DNA of 58,740 nucleotides from Acrasis kona (Eukaryota > Heterolobosea > Eutetramitea > Acrasida > Acrasidae), in assembly GCA_026419775.2 (NCBI GenBank), contig JAOPGA020001389.1, positions 1-58,740 of the forward strand, written 5' to 3'. The notes beneath the pieces are model-generated. The model saw only the letters and a program-made list of their open reading frames with translations. It had not been told where the DNA came from and made no database searches. A program made the translations under genes and the position numbers. Below are positions 10,915 to 22,375 of this stretch, piece by piece. Position 1 is the stretch's first letter, and every line of letters begins with the position of its first letter.

Positions 10915-12369
10915 TCATACTTTATTATTAGGTGCTGGGTACAAATAATCCGATAGAAACTTGATCATACGTTCACCGTACCCTTTTGGTGGAATAGAAG
11001 AAATTTTATTATAGTCATTGTAAGTGGCCTTGACAATCATTTCCGTTTTCTTGATGTATGTCCATTCTTGAAGAATATCAATGATGCCGAGATGAACAAT
11101 TTGACTCCGATACTTGAACCTATTGAAACCAGAAAACTCTTTTAAAAATTGATTTTGATTACCTATTCCAAACAACAAACTATAATCCATAATTTGATGT
11201 CCTGCCAAGAATTGAACGTCTATTTCTAACTGTCTCATAATCTTTGTTCGGTGTGTGTAATCTAAATGTAGCTGGTCCTCTTTTGTTTCCACAAGGTCAA
11301 CGTCTTTAAAAAGTTTATCTCTCACTTCAGTCTCGTTCGCTTTTCGTCCTACAGTACTTCCTTTTAAATCATATACTTTATTTGTATTCATTAATGTGAA
11401 ATGATTTCCCATCACCAACAAAAATGATTTTTTATTATCCATTGTGTAACGAAAATGTCCGTAAAAGCGCGGGAGAAGACTTGATGGGTACATGCTTAAA
11501 TGTTTGTTGTAGTCGTGCATGATGCTTCTTAACATTTTCGATTCTGTGGGTGTCGTTGATTTGAATACTATTGACCTATCTGGATCCTTTGTGAACATTA
11601 GAACCGCGCCACTTTTACCTGGGCTGCCTTTTATATTTAGGTCATACTGACATGCTTTGTTGACCTTAACATTGCAAATCAACCTTATATTTTTGAACAA
11701 GTCCGGATAATAATCTTTTACGTCCACATCTGACCAAGATGTTTTTATGCTTTTGACGCAATCAGTAAGGTCTGCTGGTTTTGTGTCATTATCATTTACG
11801 AGTTTGGATACCATCCATTTTATCTTTGCTCCAATTTCAGCGTCCCGTGGCGACTCCGGTATAATAGTTTGGTTCTGTTTTGAAGTGGCGTTATTAAATT
11901 CTGTGTTTCTTCGGGACGGTACTGTGACTGATGGTTTTTGTTTTGTTGGTGGTGTGAGTTTGGATTGGTTTGTAGTTTCGTTACTCGGTGGTGAACTTGG
12001 TGGGGATAATAATTTTGTTTTTATGGCGTTGTAAATTGTTGTTAAAGAGTTGCCACCTTGAGAGGAATCTGTTGTGGTGGTAGTGTCCGTATTAGTCGGT
12101 CTGAATAAGAATGACATTTTGGATTCGTTTAGTTTATCCAAATTAACCTTGGGAACAGGCGCAGTTTTTGATGGGGATGTGGGACCGAAACTTTTCTGCC
12201 TTGTATTCATGTTAATCGGTGGTTTAACAACCATATTGTTTAAACTTTTTGTGTTTGTATGGTTTGGCTTTCTAGCCGGACTCTTTGGCGGTTTTGTTGT
12301 AGTAGAATCACCATTCATGAGTTTGATTCTCTCTGAAACAGACATTCGGTCATTGTTCATGGTTGTCAT
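10915..12369 (-). CDS. Phosphatidylinositol-phosphate kinase (PIP4K/PIP5K family), 484 aa
   Basis: Makes PI(4,5)P2 from a phosphatidylinositol monophosphate. About 195 N-terminal residues are low-complexity Ser/Thr/Pro/Asn. The kinase domain follows with the glycine-rich loop SPGKSGAVLMF, the lysine strand IVFKSTTPTESKML, the family-specific KVYDLKGSTVGR, the catalytic-loop equivalent GHQIMDYSLLFGIG and the metal-binding GIIDILQEW. The activation-loop region VKATYNDYNKISSIPPKGYGERM is present. Substrate preference (PI4P or PI5P) is set in that loop and I cannot decide it by eye. The gene is intronless and lies between acyl-CoA oxidase and Iml1 on the same strand. Confidence 0.9.
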   Translation of the reverse strand: MTTMNNDRMSVSERIKLMNGDSTTTKPPKSPARKPNHTNTKSLNNMVVKPPINMNTRQKSFGPTSPSKTAPVPKVNLDKLNESKMSFLFRPTNTDTTTTTDSSQGGNSLTTIYNAIKTKLLSPPSSPPSNETTNQSKLTPPTKQKPSVTVPSRRNTEFNNATSKQNQTIIPESPRDAEIGAKIKWMVSKLVNDNDTKPADLTDCVKSIKTSWSDVDVKDYYPDLFKNIRLICNVKVNKACQYDLNIKGSPGKSGAVLMFTKDPDRSIVFKSTTPTESKMLRSIMHDYNKHLSMYPSSLLPRFYGHFRYTMDNKKSFLLVMGNHFTLMNTNKVYDLKGSTVGRKANETEVRDKLFKDVDLVETKEDQLHLDYTHRTKIMRQLEIDVQFLAGHQIMDYSLLFGIGNQNQFLKEFSGFNRFKYRSQIVHLGIIDILQEWTYIKKTEMIVKATYNDYNKISSIPPKGYGERMIKFLSDYLYPAPNNKV

Positions 12370-12488
12370 AGCAAAACTTCATATGTCACAATGCTACCTT
12401 TACAACGAACTCTTTTATGGACATGTCAATTTTTGTTCTGGTTCACAAGAAATATTGCACGCAGCAAAAGTGATATATAATAAATCAT

Positions 12489-15400
12489 TTATTGTGCCAT
12501 ATCATCCATCATCCTCGTCAACTCATTATTCTGCATTCTTTCATCCTTCTCCTCTCTCATCTCCGACAATCCATTATAAGAAGCCGACTGTTGTTCTGTC
12601 TTAGAAGATGACAATCCAGCGCTAGCCCCACCAGCACCATCCATAGTTTGAATTGCCTCTGGAGTAATTTGATAAGGCTCGCACAAGCGCTGCAATTTGC
12701 TCAGCAGCTCTGCAGGCCTCACCATACTCAACAGTTTCAAATCACTATGGAACGGATTATCCACCCAAACAAGAGTATGATTAGGATAAAACTGCAACAC
12801 AATACAACCGCTCTCATGCACAAACCGTTTACAATATTTAACGGGAACATATTCTGGTAAGAAAAAGAAAGGATGTTCAATCATTTTATTTTTCACTTGC
12901 TCTACAGCTTCTGCCGTATGTAAGCGAATACAAACAAAACTACGGAAAGGATTCAAGTCATCATTAAATTTACTGCCGTCCTTAAAACTACGTTCGCTTA
13001 TCAAAGTGCCCATCTCTTGTAATCTCTTTTCTTCGGTTTGTTGATTCTGTTGTTGAAAGTAAGCATTCCTCCTTACTTGTCTAGTAGGTTTAATGAAATA
13101 CTTCAAATCGATTGGAGTTTGGATCAAAGCGAAACCATACTGCCTGGCCCTCCTTTGAAGTGCCAAGTAGTAATCATCGACGTGTACACCAGCACATACG
13201 ATCCACCTTAGCGTAAAAACAAAACATTCTAGAGGATGATAAGTCCTCTTGTGATGCATATGCATCCATTCGTATCGACCATCATCCGCTGCTCCTATGT
13301 TATTAGAAGCAGCGTTGTTAGAAGCCGATGAAGTATTGTTCATTGCTGACGACAAGGAATTTGCTGACGCAGACGATGTCAGCGTAGTAGAAGAAGACGC
13401 TTGATTACCTCCAGTTCTCACGTGTTCCAACTTTGTTACTTTTTTTCGAGGTCTCGTTCTAGGAGGTCCGTTCGAATTGACATTTGGATCTTGAGTAGCT
13501 TTGAGCGCTGATTGATGATACGCTTCTTGATCGTTCAATTGATCGATAGGACAAGTATAGATATCAATTCCTTCCTCTCCAGCTGGAATTTTGAAATTTC
13601 TACGAGTCATGGTGTCTATTAAATCTTTGAATCCCTTTAGTCGAGATTCCAAATCAATTTTCAAATGATTGTTGTGATCGTCGTTATGAACTCCCAATAA
13701 GGACGCTAAACTGTTTTGTTGTGGACTGTTAGGTCCCAGGTTGACCGCACTCGAATTTCCCGCCAAATTAAAATAATCAGGTCTGCGATCGGTGGGAATC
13801 AAATGGAACTGTAAACTCCTGTTATGTAGTTCGAACGTCAAATCTTGATGTTCTCCACAAATTAGGTAATCTAATTTGTTCCAGAGGTACTCGGCACTTG
13901 ATTTGAACTGGATCATTCCACGAGATTCGAAATTCGAAAGCGTTGGATTGTAAAGCATGTATCGATAATAAAAAGATTGTTGAGATGTGGAAGTTGACTT
14001 GTTTCGTTGTAAAGATTCCGTAGATGACACGTAGTGATAAGTATTGACCATGATGCTATTTTTACCACTGGTGCTAATTTTATGATACTGATTGGTGCTA
14101 CATAAATAGTAGTCAATTTGATCATTACAAGATTTGGTTGGAGATGCAATGGGATCGCTCATCAGTGACAATGATGAAGTTGAAGATGATAAAGATGTGT
14201 TGTTGTTACTACCAGTACTTGTCGCCACTCCATTATTGGCACCAGAGGTGTTCCCACCACTACCACTCGCTCCCGCTCCATTCATTACACTAGTGGTAGA
14301 ATTAGTCGTATTGGTGTTAGTCGTATTTGAAGTTGTATTAGAAGTCGTATTGGTGTTAGTCGTATTAGGTGCTATGTACAATTGAAATCCTTCATGAAGT
14401 CTTTGCTGTACCATTTCTCTTATAAAGATTTGCATCTTATCTTCATAATGACCAACGGCAGTCACTGGGTATACATTCCTAGTGAACTCCTCTGAATTGG
14501 ACAATGAAGCACCTGGCCAATAATCAGTAGTTAATGGCAAACAAGCAGGTTCAGTTAAGCTCTGCCAATTCATATTCAATAAAAAGTGACGAATGTATTC
14601 GCTTTTTTGAGTAGGTCTCAAATTGGCAGTTGGATGTAAATGTGCCCATCTTCTACGATGAAAAGTATTAGTTTGATTGGTGTGTTGCAATGACAAAGTG
14701 ACATCATCTGAATCTGCCACCATATGATGATCCAATTGGAATGGATTCAGTGAGTAAGGTTTATGAATTGGAACAGAACCCTGTTGTTGGTTGGTGGTGC
14801 TCAAAGGGGCCATCATGGCACCAGCAGATGGAATGGATGAACTGGGAGGGGGTGGTAGTTTCAAAGAGCGTCTTGGTGATTTTTTAAAGGACTGTGGAGT
14901 GGAGGAACTGGTTGGACTGGTGCCAGTCTCACCAGCAGCGATACTGGAAGAAGTCGTATTAGAAGGCGTACTACTAACATGACTACTAGCGCTTGTTCCA
15001 GTTACAGATTGTGGCGGTGGTGTTCCAAAATTCAAACTATCTTGACTAGCGCTGCTCTTTACTCTTCCCTGTAGTGCAGGATTCATCTTCTTTCTTCTTC
15101 TCTCCAATCTAAAAACAGTTTCATCGTGTATTTCGTTGTAAACTGCCATCGGTACTTTCGGTATAATTGAGTACAAATGATGAGTAGGTTTGTGCGAACC
15201 AACATCTTTTTGGAAAATGTGATTCAGGTCAACCTTGACCAGATTAGGAGTTCTACATGTTGGTTCGAAATGTTCGATTGAAATTGATTTTTGAGATGCA
15301 TTTTGTGATGAATCGTTGGAATCATTGTAAATGATTCTGGCATCGTTAATGTCTTGATTTGGATTAGGTGGCGGAGTTGGACTGGCCATGTTCATGTTCA

Positions 15401-16901
15401 AATAGTGAGTTGACCGATAGAAGGAAATGTTTATCCAATCGGGCGACCGATATGCGACAATGTCTCTTTTGCTCGTAATGTCTTTTTTTTTGTAAATGAA
15501 GATGGGAACGGAGTGCATGGGCGGCGGCGCCAGACAAATCAAATCCACGCTCAATCCATGATCCATCAATCTTTTTGTTGTGATTCTTGCTAAGCTCGGA
15601 GAATGTCCGTTGAAAAGTCCGACACCTGGTGAGATGAGAACAATTTCTTGACCCGTTCGTTGTAGATCTCTGTTTACGTAATACTTGTCGTAAGCGTTGA
15701 GCACTAGGTTGACCACCTCCAAAAAGTTTCCATCCATGGCTGTGCTGTTGCGAAGTGACAGACCTGTTCTTGTTGAAATGGTCTGCACTAGTGATTGGAA
15801 TTGTAGGAATTCGCAACGTAGGCGTGCTAGAATGGTACGACCTGCACTTGGTAGTTGTCTTACTTCGTTGGAATGGATCACTTTGTAAAAATCAATGTAA
15901 CGACGACCGTCTGGTAGTGAGTGAATGGGATAAAGTTCGTCGTGAAACTGTCGCAGTTGTTGTTCCGTTATGCTGTTTGGATCCGTCAAAAAATGTCTAT
16001 TGAAAAAGATGATGGTCAACGAGTGATTCACATTCAGCGACCTCCATTTATCGAACATTTGTTTGGCAAATCCACTAACCTATTGTAATGATTAGAAATT
16101 AACGAATCATCATGAACTCACGGCCTTCTCATAAAATAACGTTCCATCATCTGCATAGTCCCACATTTCTTTACTTGCTTGGAACAACCAGTATAGTACT
16201 GCACTTCTGGAACGAAATGTGATTTTTGTTGAATTGTTCAAAATCAAACCACTGCGACAGGGTGAGCCGTTGCGCATCAATTCTTTGACTTGTGCCTTCA
16301 TTCCGTTCCATTGTATAATCTTTGTTTTGTATACAGCTTTATTCTCAAGAAATAATGTAAACCTCCACATATCCGATCTTGAAATAAAGTGGTCCTTGAA
16401 GGAAATTTCTACAAAATCTAGACAAGCGGCATTAGGTGACACGGCTTTTACTAAAATGTCCTTCCTTGGCTGTAAATCGTAAAGATCGGCTATGCTCTTT
16501 AGAATTGTTATCTGCATATTGTTGCTACTTTTCACTTTTTCGGCAGAAACCTGTTCCACCCTTAAATACAAAGGTTCCCCTTGACATTCTGGCTCTGTGT
16601 GGTTCGTGGTGGAACCTCCAGATGATGCAGATATAACAGAGTTTGTTGCAAAAATCTCTACGACATCTCCAACTTCGAATGGAAATATTTGGGGATTAAC
16701 AATGAGCTCGTTTTGCGACCAATCTTCTGGATGGACAAAAAGCGATGATTTCTTTTGTATATGTTTACTTGTATTATTTGTTATGTTTGTTCGTATACTC
16801 GCTATCCTTCTAAAACCCGACTTCTTAGGTCTGGGTTCTGAGTTCATTGTCACACTATTTTGTAATCTGTTGTAGGTTGTTCTATCAAGACGAGTACTCA
16901 T
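12489..16901 (-). CDS. IML1: GATOR1 subunit Iml1/DEPDC5 homolog, 2 exons, 1456 aa
   Basis: GATOR1 is the GTPase-activating complex for RagA/B that switches off TORC1 when amino acids are scarce. Exon 1 is 16901-16122 and exon 2 is 16079-12489, separated by a 42-nt intron (GTGAGT...ATAG); the joined frame is 1457 codons. The N-terminal domain contains FVHPEDWSQNELIVNPQIFP and VGDVVEIF near residues 56-85. The SABA domain contains HSLTIIFFNRHF, VLISPGVGLFN near 406-416 and DLICLAPPPMHSVPIF near 440-453. The C-terminal domain begins near YEWMHMHH and includes CFVFTLRWIVCAG. Long Ser/Thr/Asn runs interrupt the middle. I cannot find the DEP domain that lies between SHEN and the C-terminal domain in human DEPDC5. 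Frame upstream of 16901 lacks ATG. Confidence 0.9.
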
Positions 16902-17213
16902 GTTTGTGTTGCTACTCGTTGGCAAGTAGAAATCACAATTTAGTATAATAATTCCTCTACAAACTAGATAAATATAAGCAATAACAATGTATACGATTTT
17001 CTCAACATAAGAAAAAGGATTACAGTAGAATTCCCTACGACATTAAGCAATAAACAAAAGCATCTTTTGAAATAATCCTGTACATTTTATTCATGAGAAC
17101 ATTGGAGCGTTCAGCAACCTCTTTGAATGTGACCGAATACAAGATGTTCATTAAATTTATTTAACAAATGCTTGGTAATAAAAATAACGTCAAAATCAGC
17201 AATACACATTCTT
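16902..17213. other. Intergenic, upstream of Iml1
   Basis: 312 AT-rich bases holding the Iml1 promoter and the 3' end of the next minus-strand gene. No ORF or RNA gene is evident. Confidence 0.5.
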
Positions 17214-17983
17214 CTATTTACAAGTAAAACAAATTGTCTTTTGTGTGAATTGTCCCTTTCCACAACATTTGTTGCATTTCAAATTTAAGCGATCACTAGC
17301 ACCACTTCCACCGCACTGATGACAAGCGGTTGTATTAATAATGTATTGCTTCCCTTTACATTGTGGGCATGTAGAAGGCTTTTTTGTTTGGATGAACGAA
17401 CCATAAGTTGGTGAAGAATTAACAACGATTTGTGGTTTGATTTGGCTTTTCTGGCGTTTTTTGATCATGTACTGATGGGCAAGACACAAACCGCAGACAA
17501 GAATGCAGATAAATGGTGAGCAAACCAACAACACAAAGCAGACCACTAATAATGCTTCGAAAATTAAGATGTGGTCGCTGTTTGTGTAATGGTCTGCTGC
17601 GTTCGGTGTGATGTTCATTCTACACGTTACATCACCCCAAAGTGCATTTAAGCAACTTCCTTTGAATGTTAAATCAATGTATTCGGATTTGCTTGAGTTT
17701 ATATTTACTTGCATTGGTATAGCCCCTGAGTATAATTCTTCGTCAGAATAAATTTTGATCTAAAAGGTTACTTTAAATAAAAGCTTATATAACCTACTCT
17801 TGTAAAATAACAATCACTTCCCAGTATATTGACGAGTTGTCGTCTGGTCTCGAATCTGAAAGTCTTTTCCTCTAAACTTTTGATTTTAAAATGAAAAGTG
17901 TTGTTTATAAGCTCTTGGCATGTACTAGAATACAAAAGAAACACGAAGCAAACTATTAAATATCTTTTATGCCATATGTCCAT
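17214..17983 (-). CDS. Type I membrane protein with cytosolic DnaJ-type CxxCxG array, 243 aa
   Basis: Exon 1 is 17983-17798 and exon 2 is 17759-17214, with a 38-nt intron (GTAGGT...TTTTAG); the joined frame is 244 codons. The signal peptide is YLIVCFVFLLYSSTCQ. A short N-glycosylatable ectodomain has five cysteines. The single membrane span is near residues 120-147 (FEALLVVCFVLLVCSPFICILV), followed by a basic stop-transfer KKRQKSQIK. The cytosolic tail carries four CxxC modules, three of them CxxCxG-like (CPQCKG, CHQCGG, CNKCCG, CFTC), spaced like the zinc-binding domain of DnaJ/HSP40. There is no J domain. CxxCxG arrays also occur without J domains in redox and thylakoid proteins. The function is unknown. 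A zinc- or thiol-binding membrane tail is the safe reading. Confidence 0.7.
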
Positions 17984-18473
17984 TACCCCAAGAAGATAAC
18001 GTTATTTTGGTTGAGTTCAATTAGTCTTGGACGACATAGAATGAACTGGGACACCAACAAGTGATTGGTGTGAACCAATACAACAAGTTAACAGAGATTT
18101 GCATTCACTTCTCATTTATAAAATATGCATGATAGAAGTTGAAAGAACTTGTTGGAAACATCCCAAGTATTCCATACTTTTGATATGTTTGGTTGCTATG
18201 TTACGAATGAAAGATTAAACAGATAAAATTTATAAATGATCAAGTTAATTTGAAAATGGCTGATTGTCAGAAGCCTGTTCTTTATCCAAAAATGCCTTTA
18301 TTGTGGATACATGATTAAATTCTTCTTAATAATTTGGGACGTTGTTTTCTTACCCTAGATTACATCTAACATCATAGGGTTCGGCTAAACGTTCTTCCAA
18401 AATCACGAACTTTACAAACATAAGCACATCCCGTTTTTTGAGGAAGGCAGATTTGTGGGATTAATACAATAAA
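17984..18473. promoter_or_regulatory. Divergent intergenic region
   Basis: 490 AT-rich bases between the CxxCxG membrane protein (minus) and MutS (plus), so it should hold both promoters. I see no tRNA, snRNA or conserved ORF in it. Confidence 0.45.
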
Positions 18474-21400
18474 ATGCTTAGAGTCCAACACATCAAGCAT
18501 CTCCGTACAACCATACTACGATCATACGCAAAAAAAATTGTACCAAATGAAACAATAGTTGTGGGAAATGGCAACGATCTAACGAAAAACTTCACGATAA
18601 AGATGTACAGACCCGAAGTACCAATAGCACAGAAGAAGCAGACAAAACACAAAGTCTCAGATAAAAAGATACATGATACCAACAATGTTGAGCCCTTGGA
18701 CGATCAAAACAAAGTTAAGCCGCCACTAAAAATCACGCCAATGATTAAGCAATACATGGACTTGAAGAAGCAAAATCAAGGTAACATCAACAAACTTGTT
18801 TTTAGAATTCATTTTTTTAGATTGCCTGCTGTTTTTTAGAAATGGAGACTTTTATGAATTCCTTTTTGAAGATGCAGTTTTGGCTTCAAAACTTCTGAAC
18901 ATATCCGTAAGCGAACTTGAAAACATTTAAACTTATACTCTGCAGCTAACAAAAAGAGGAAGATACCAAGGACAGGTATGACTTTTCTTATAAGTAATGT
19001 AACATTATAAGGAAATACCGATGTCAGGATTTCCCTACCATACAGTAAACAGCTACATCAAGAAACTTATTAAACAAGGTTATCACGTTGCCGTATGCGA
19101 ACAAACAGACAATGAACAGGCCAAACAAGAAAAAAGACTTATCAACAGAGAAGTTACAAGATTGTAAGTCAAACAGTATCAAATCATTAATTCACATGTA
19201 GGGTTACACCAGGCACATTAATAGAAGAAAGTTTTCTTGATGCAAAAGAAAACAATTATTTGGCAGCAATCACAATTGATCCAAACGATGAACACAATAT
19301 TGGTCTTTCTTGGCTTCAATTATCCACTGGAGAGTTTAATTTATCAAAGACAACTAGTACGTAAAGAATTCATTATAAGGTCGTTAACATTTTTTAGTTT
19401 CTTCACTCTCATCAGAGTTGGTTAGATTATCCCCAAGTGAGATCCTCGTAAGTCGCAGTACAGCTGATCTCTTCAAGACAAAACTCAAAGGTTACATCAC
19501 GACACCATGTGACGACTATTTTTTTGAATTAGAACCTTCCAAGAACATACTTGACAAACAATTTGGATCAGAGTTTGATTTGGATCAGTGTGTAAATGTA
19601 AGGAACGCTCTACTTTAAACATTTAATTCACATCAGGTCGAAATCACATCGAGTGGCGCTTTATTACAATACATTTTGAAAACACAAAAAGGAAAGATCC
19701 CACGTTTTGACACTCCCAACACCACAAATGTTAATGCCGTCATGGCCATTGATGCATCGACGAGGAGATCATTAGAATTGACAAAGACACTTGGAGGAAC
19801 GAGAACAGGAAGTTTATTGGCTGTAATGGATAGGACTGTGACTGGACCAGGTGCCCGATTGTTGTTACAAAAATTACGTAAGTGTGCACGTTGATGTGAA
19901 ATTAAAAGTTTAATAAAGAAACACCTTCCACTGTCGCATCTGAAATTGAAGATCGACTTGATGCTGTTGAGTTTTTTGTTGGTAAATTGTCATTGATGAA
20001 CGATGTGAGAGATTTGTTACGTAACACTCATGATGTGGAGAGATCCTTGCAGAGACTTCATCTTGATAGAGGCACGCCTGTTGATTTGTATGAGCTTGCA
20101 ACCAGCATGGACCGTATAAAAATGATTTCCAAAATGATTTCAATAAACTCTAAAACGAAAATTCCTAGTCTTTTGAAGGAACAATTGCAAAAAATGTCTC
20201 CTGGACTTTTTGATGAGATTTGTAAAACGTTGTTAAGTGCCATTAAACCTGTCCAAGAGTCTACTTCGAATATTAGTGAAGGTGGTTACATTACCGATGG
20301 CTTCTCAAAGGAGTTGGATGATAAGAGGTACTTTATTGAGCACAGTGAATCAGAGGTTGACCGTTTAAAAGAAGAATACAAACTTGTTACAAAAATCAAT
20401 AGTCTAAAAATAAAATTCAACAACCAAGTGGGTTACTTTGTTGAAGTGAACACCTCTCAGGCTGATAAACTGAAAAACAGTTTGAAATCTGATGGCGTTC
20501 GCCAAATGCAAAGTACTGCCACTTGTGTTCGTTTTAGAACAAATAAATTATATAAATTAGAGGACGACATGTCAAATGCAAAATCTGAAAGTATCAATAT
20601 TGAAAAGAAGATCTTTGATGACTTGAAGACAAGAGTGTTAGCTGTCAACGATGTAATAGTTGAGTCAGCACGTGCTCTTTCTCAAATTGATGTTTTCTGT
20701 TCTCTTGCAACCTTGGCACGTGAGAACCAATACTCTAGACCTATCATCAATGATAAGGGACTATATATTGTAAAAAATGGAAGACATCCTATTGTTGAAC
20801 AAGCGAGATTAATTATAAGGGATGATAAATCTCGCAGTGCTCTCTCTGGTGTATTTGTTGGCAATGATTGTATTTTAGACGACGATAAATCTAGTCTGTT
20901 GTTAGTGACGGGTCCGAACATGGGTGGAAAATCCACTTACTTGCGTCAAAATGCTCTTATTGCAATTATGGCACAAATGGGTAGTTTTGTTCCAGCTGAT
21001 AAGGGCACCAGCTTAAATATTGTTGATAAACTCTTCTCTAGAGTGGGTGCTAGTGATGAACTTGCCAATGACAGGTCAACTTTCATGGTTGAGATGACAG
21101 AAACTGCCAATATTCTTCAGCAGGCTACAAATCGTAGTTTAGTCATTATAGATGAGATTGGTAGAGGAACAGCCACATTAGATGGGTTGGCAATAGCGTG
21201 GAGTGTATTAGAGTACTTGCATAATGTAATAAAATGTAAAGGATTGTTTGCGACCCATTTCCATGAACTTACTGATTTGGCAGGTACCTCACTTCCGAGA
21301 GTATCTCCTTGTTCATTGGGTGTTTCGATCTCAGGTCGTGATTTAATATTTAATTATCGTGTTGAACCTCGCGCTTGTGATGAATCGTATGGTGTACATG

Positions 21401-21555
21401 TTGCAAGATTGGCTGGCCTTCCAGATGCTTGCATTGATAGGGCGGAACATCTGTTGACGTGTCTGAAGGATTTTGATAAGAAGAATTTGAACATACAAAT
21501 CATCAAGAACCAAACAGAAGTGAAGCCTGCTAAAAGTGGCAGGAAAAAGAAATAA
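18474..21555 (+). CDS. MSH1: MutS homolog of bacterial/MSH1 type, probably mitochondrial, 8 exons, 935 aa
   Basis: Mismatch-recognition ATPase. Exons are 18474-18780, 18821-18906, 18946-18975 (30 nt), 19012-19163, 19202-19356, 19398-19597, 19637-19877 and 19919-21555. The introns are 36-41 nt and the exons sum to exactly 936 codons. The basic N-terminus ([21 protein letters not shown]) looks like a mitochondrial presequence. The mismatch-reading Phe-x-Glu motif is intact ([10 protein letters not shown], exon 2). The ATPase has [41 protein letters not shown] and ATHFHEL. The presence of Phe-x-Glu and the QMGSFVPA context favour the MutS/MSH1 lineage over MSH2-6. No GIY-YIG domain is attached. 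Acceptor of intron 7 is chosen to keep frame. Confidence 0.88.
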
Positions 21556-21911
21556 AATACTACTAAAAAACTAATTTACTCTTCTGTTATCGATTCTCGC
21601 TTCCAGGATACTGACTGTTTTTCTATTTTGCTTACTCATTGAACTCTCTGATCTTAGCATAATGAACAATATTTTGGAGACCCATTGACCTAAAATGAGT
21701 CGAGGAGTCATGTTGAGGACTCCTGTGGCAATTCAAAGACCAATTTCTAATAGAGATAGAATGCATAACACGTCAAGTCCCCGTAACAAATGTTGACAAG
21801 ATCAAATAATTTGCCCATGTTCAAGTTCTCGTCCAACTATTATATAACTATCAGATTTTGTTCGGCAATCACTTAACTAGTGTTGGTTTTATTTATAAGC
21901 ATTCATTTCAA
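21556..21911. other. Intergenic, convergent 3' regions
   Basis: 356 bases between the stops of MutS (plus) and the 72-residue gene (minus). No ORF or RNA gene could be supported. Confidence 0.45.
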
Positions 21912-22170
21912 TTATTTATCAGCATCAACTTTTGGTTCCTTGATCTTTTTTGGTTTTTTTATTTGTTTCTCTTTTTGCTCCTCTTTTTGGTACTCTTCTT
22001 CATCTTGGATCACTATTCTTTGTCTTTCAACTGGCGGTGCCTTAGTATAGTAGTACGTTACACCACCAACAACAACGAAAAATACCTATTTTAAACTGTT
22101 ATTCTGCTCTAATTAAAAACCATACTATGTTTGCAGCAACTTCGGACCGAGACAACCACCTCAACACCAT
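21912..22170 (-). CDS. 72-residue single-span membrane protein with one micro-intron
   Basis: Exon 1 (22170-22126) encodes 15 residues, MVLRWLSRSEVAANI. A 40-nt intron (22125-22086, GTATGG...AATAG) follows. Exon 2 (22085-21912) begins VFFVVVGGVTYYYTKAPP and ends with a highly charged Lys/Glu tail (EEEYQKEEQKEKQIKKPKK). The joined sequence has a short amphipathic N-terminus, one membrane span of about 17 residues across the splice junction, and a soluble charged tail. This layout is typical of small mitochondrial inner-membrane or ER tail-facing proteins, but I recognise no family. The gene was found by reading the minus strand and joining frames. The clean in-frame splice and GT..AG ends support it. 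Confidence 0.6.
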
Positions 22171-22375
22171 CTGTCAACCTTTTTTTACAAAATATTCAAT
22201 AATTTAATTATTGCACTGGCTGTTTGTACATGTGATGCTCTTGAAAGATTGAATTAATTTTTATATAGTAAGGTCGTCAGAGTATTCAATTATTTGTTTA
22301 ATTGTCTAGTTGTCCTGTTCAATAATAGAGTTTTTTTAATAGTCACCGATCAAAATCAATATAATCAATTTGGCG

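Noticed and set aside
12074..12604. Plus-strand hydrophobic ORF of 176 aa
   Set aside because: Antisense of the PIP kinase N-terminus and the Iml1 3' end; the hydrophobicity comes from reversed Ser/Thr/Asn-rich codons.
14134..14385. Plus-strand Val/Leu-rich ORF of 83 aa resembling a membrane protein
   Set aside because: Antisense of the Asn/Thr/Ser repeats in Iml1.
21650..21658. GATCTTAGC resembling the antisense of the U2 snRNA 5' region
   Set aside because: Only nine bases match and the flanks (CATAATG, CTCTCT) do not fit U2.
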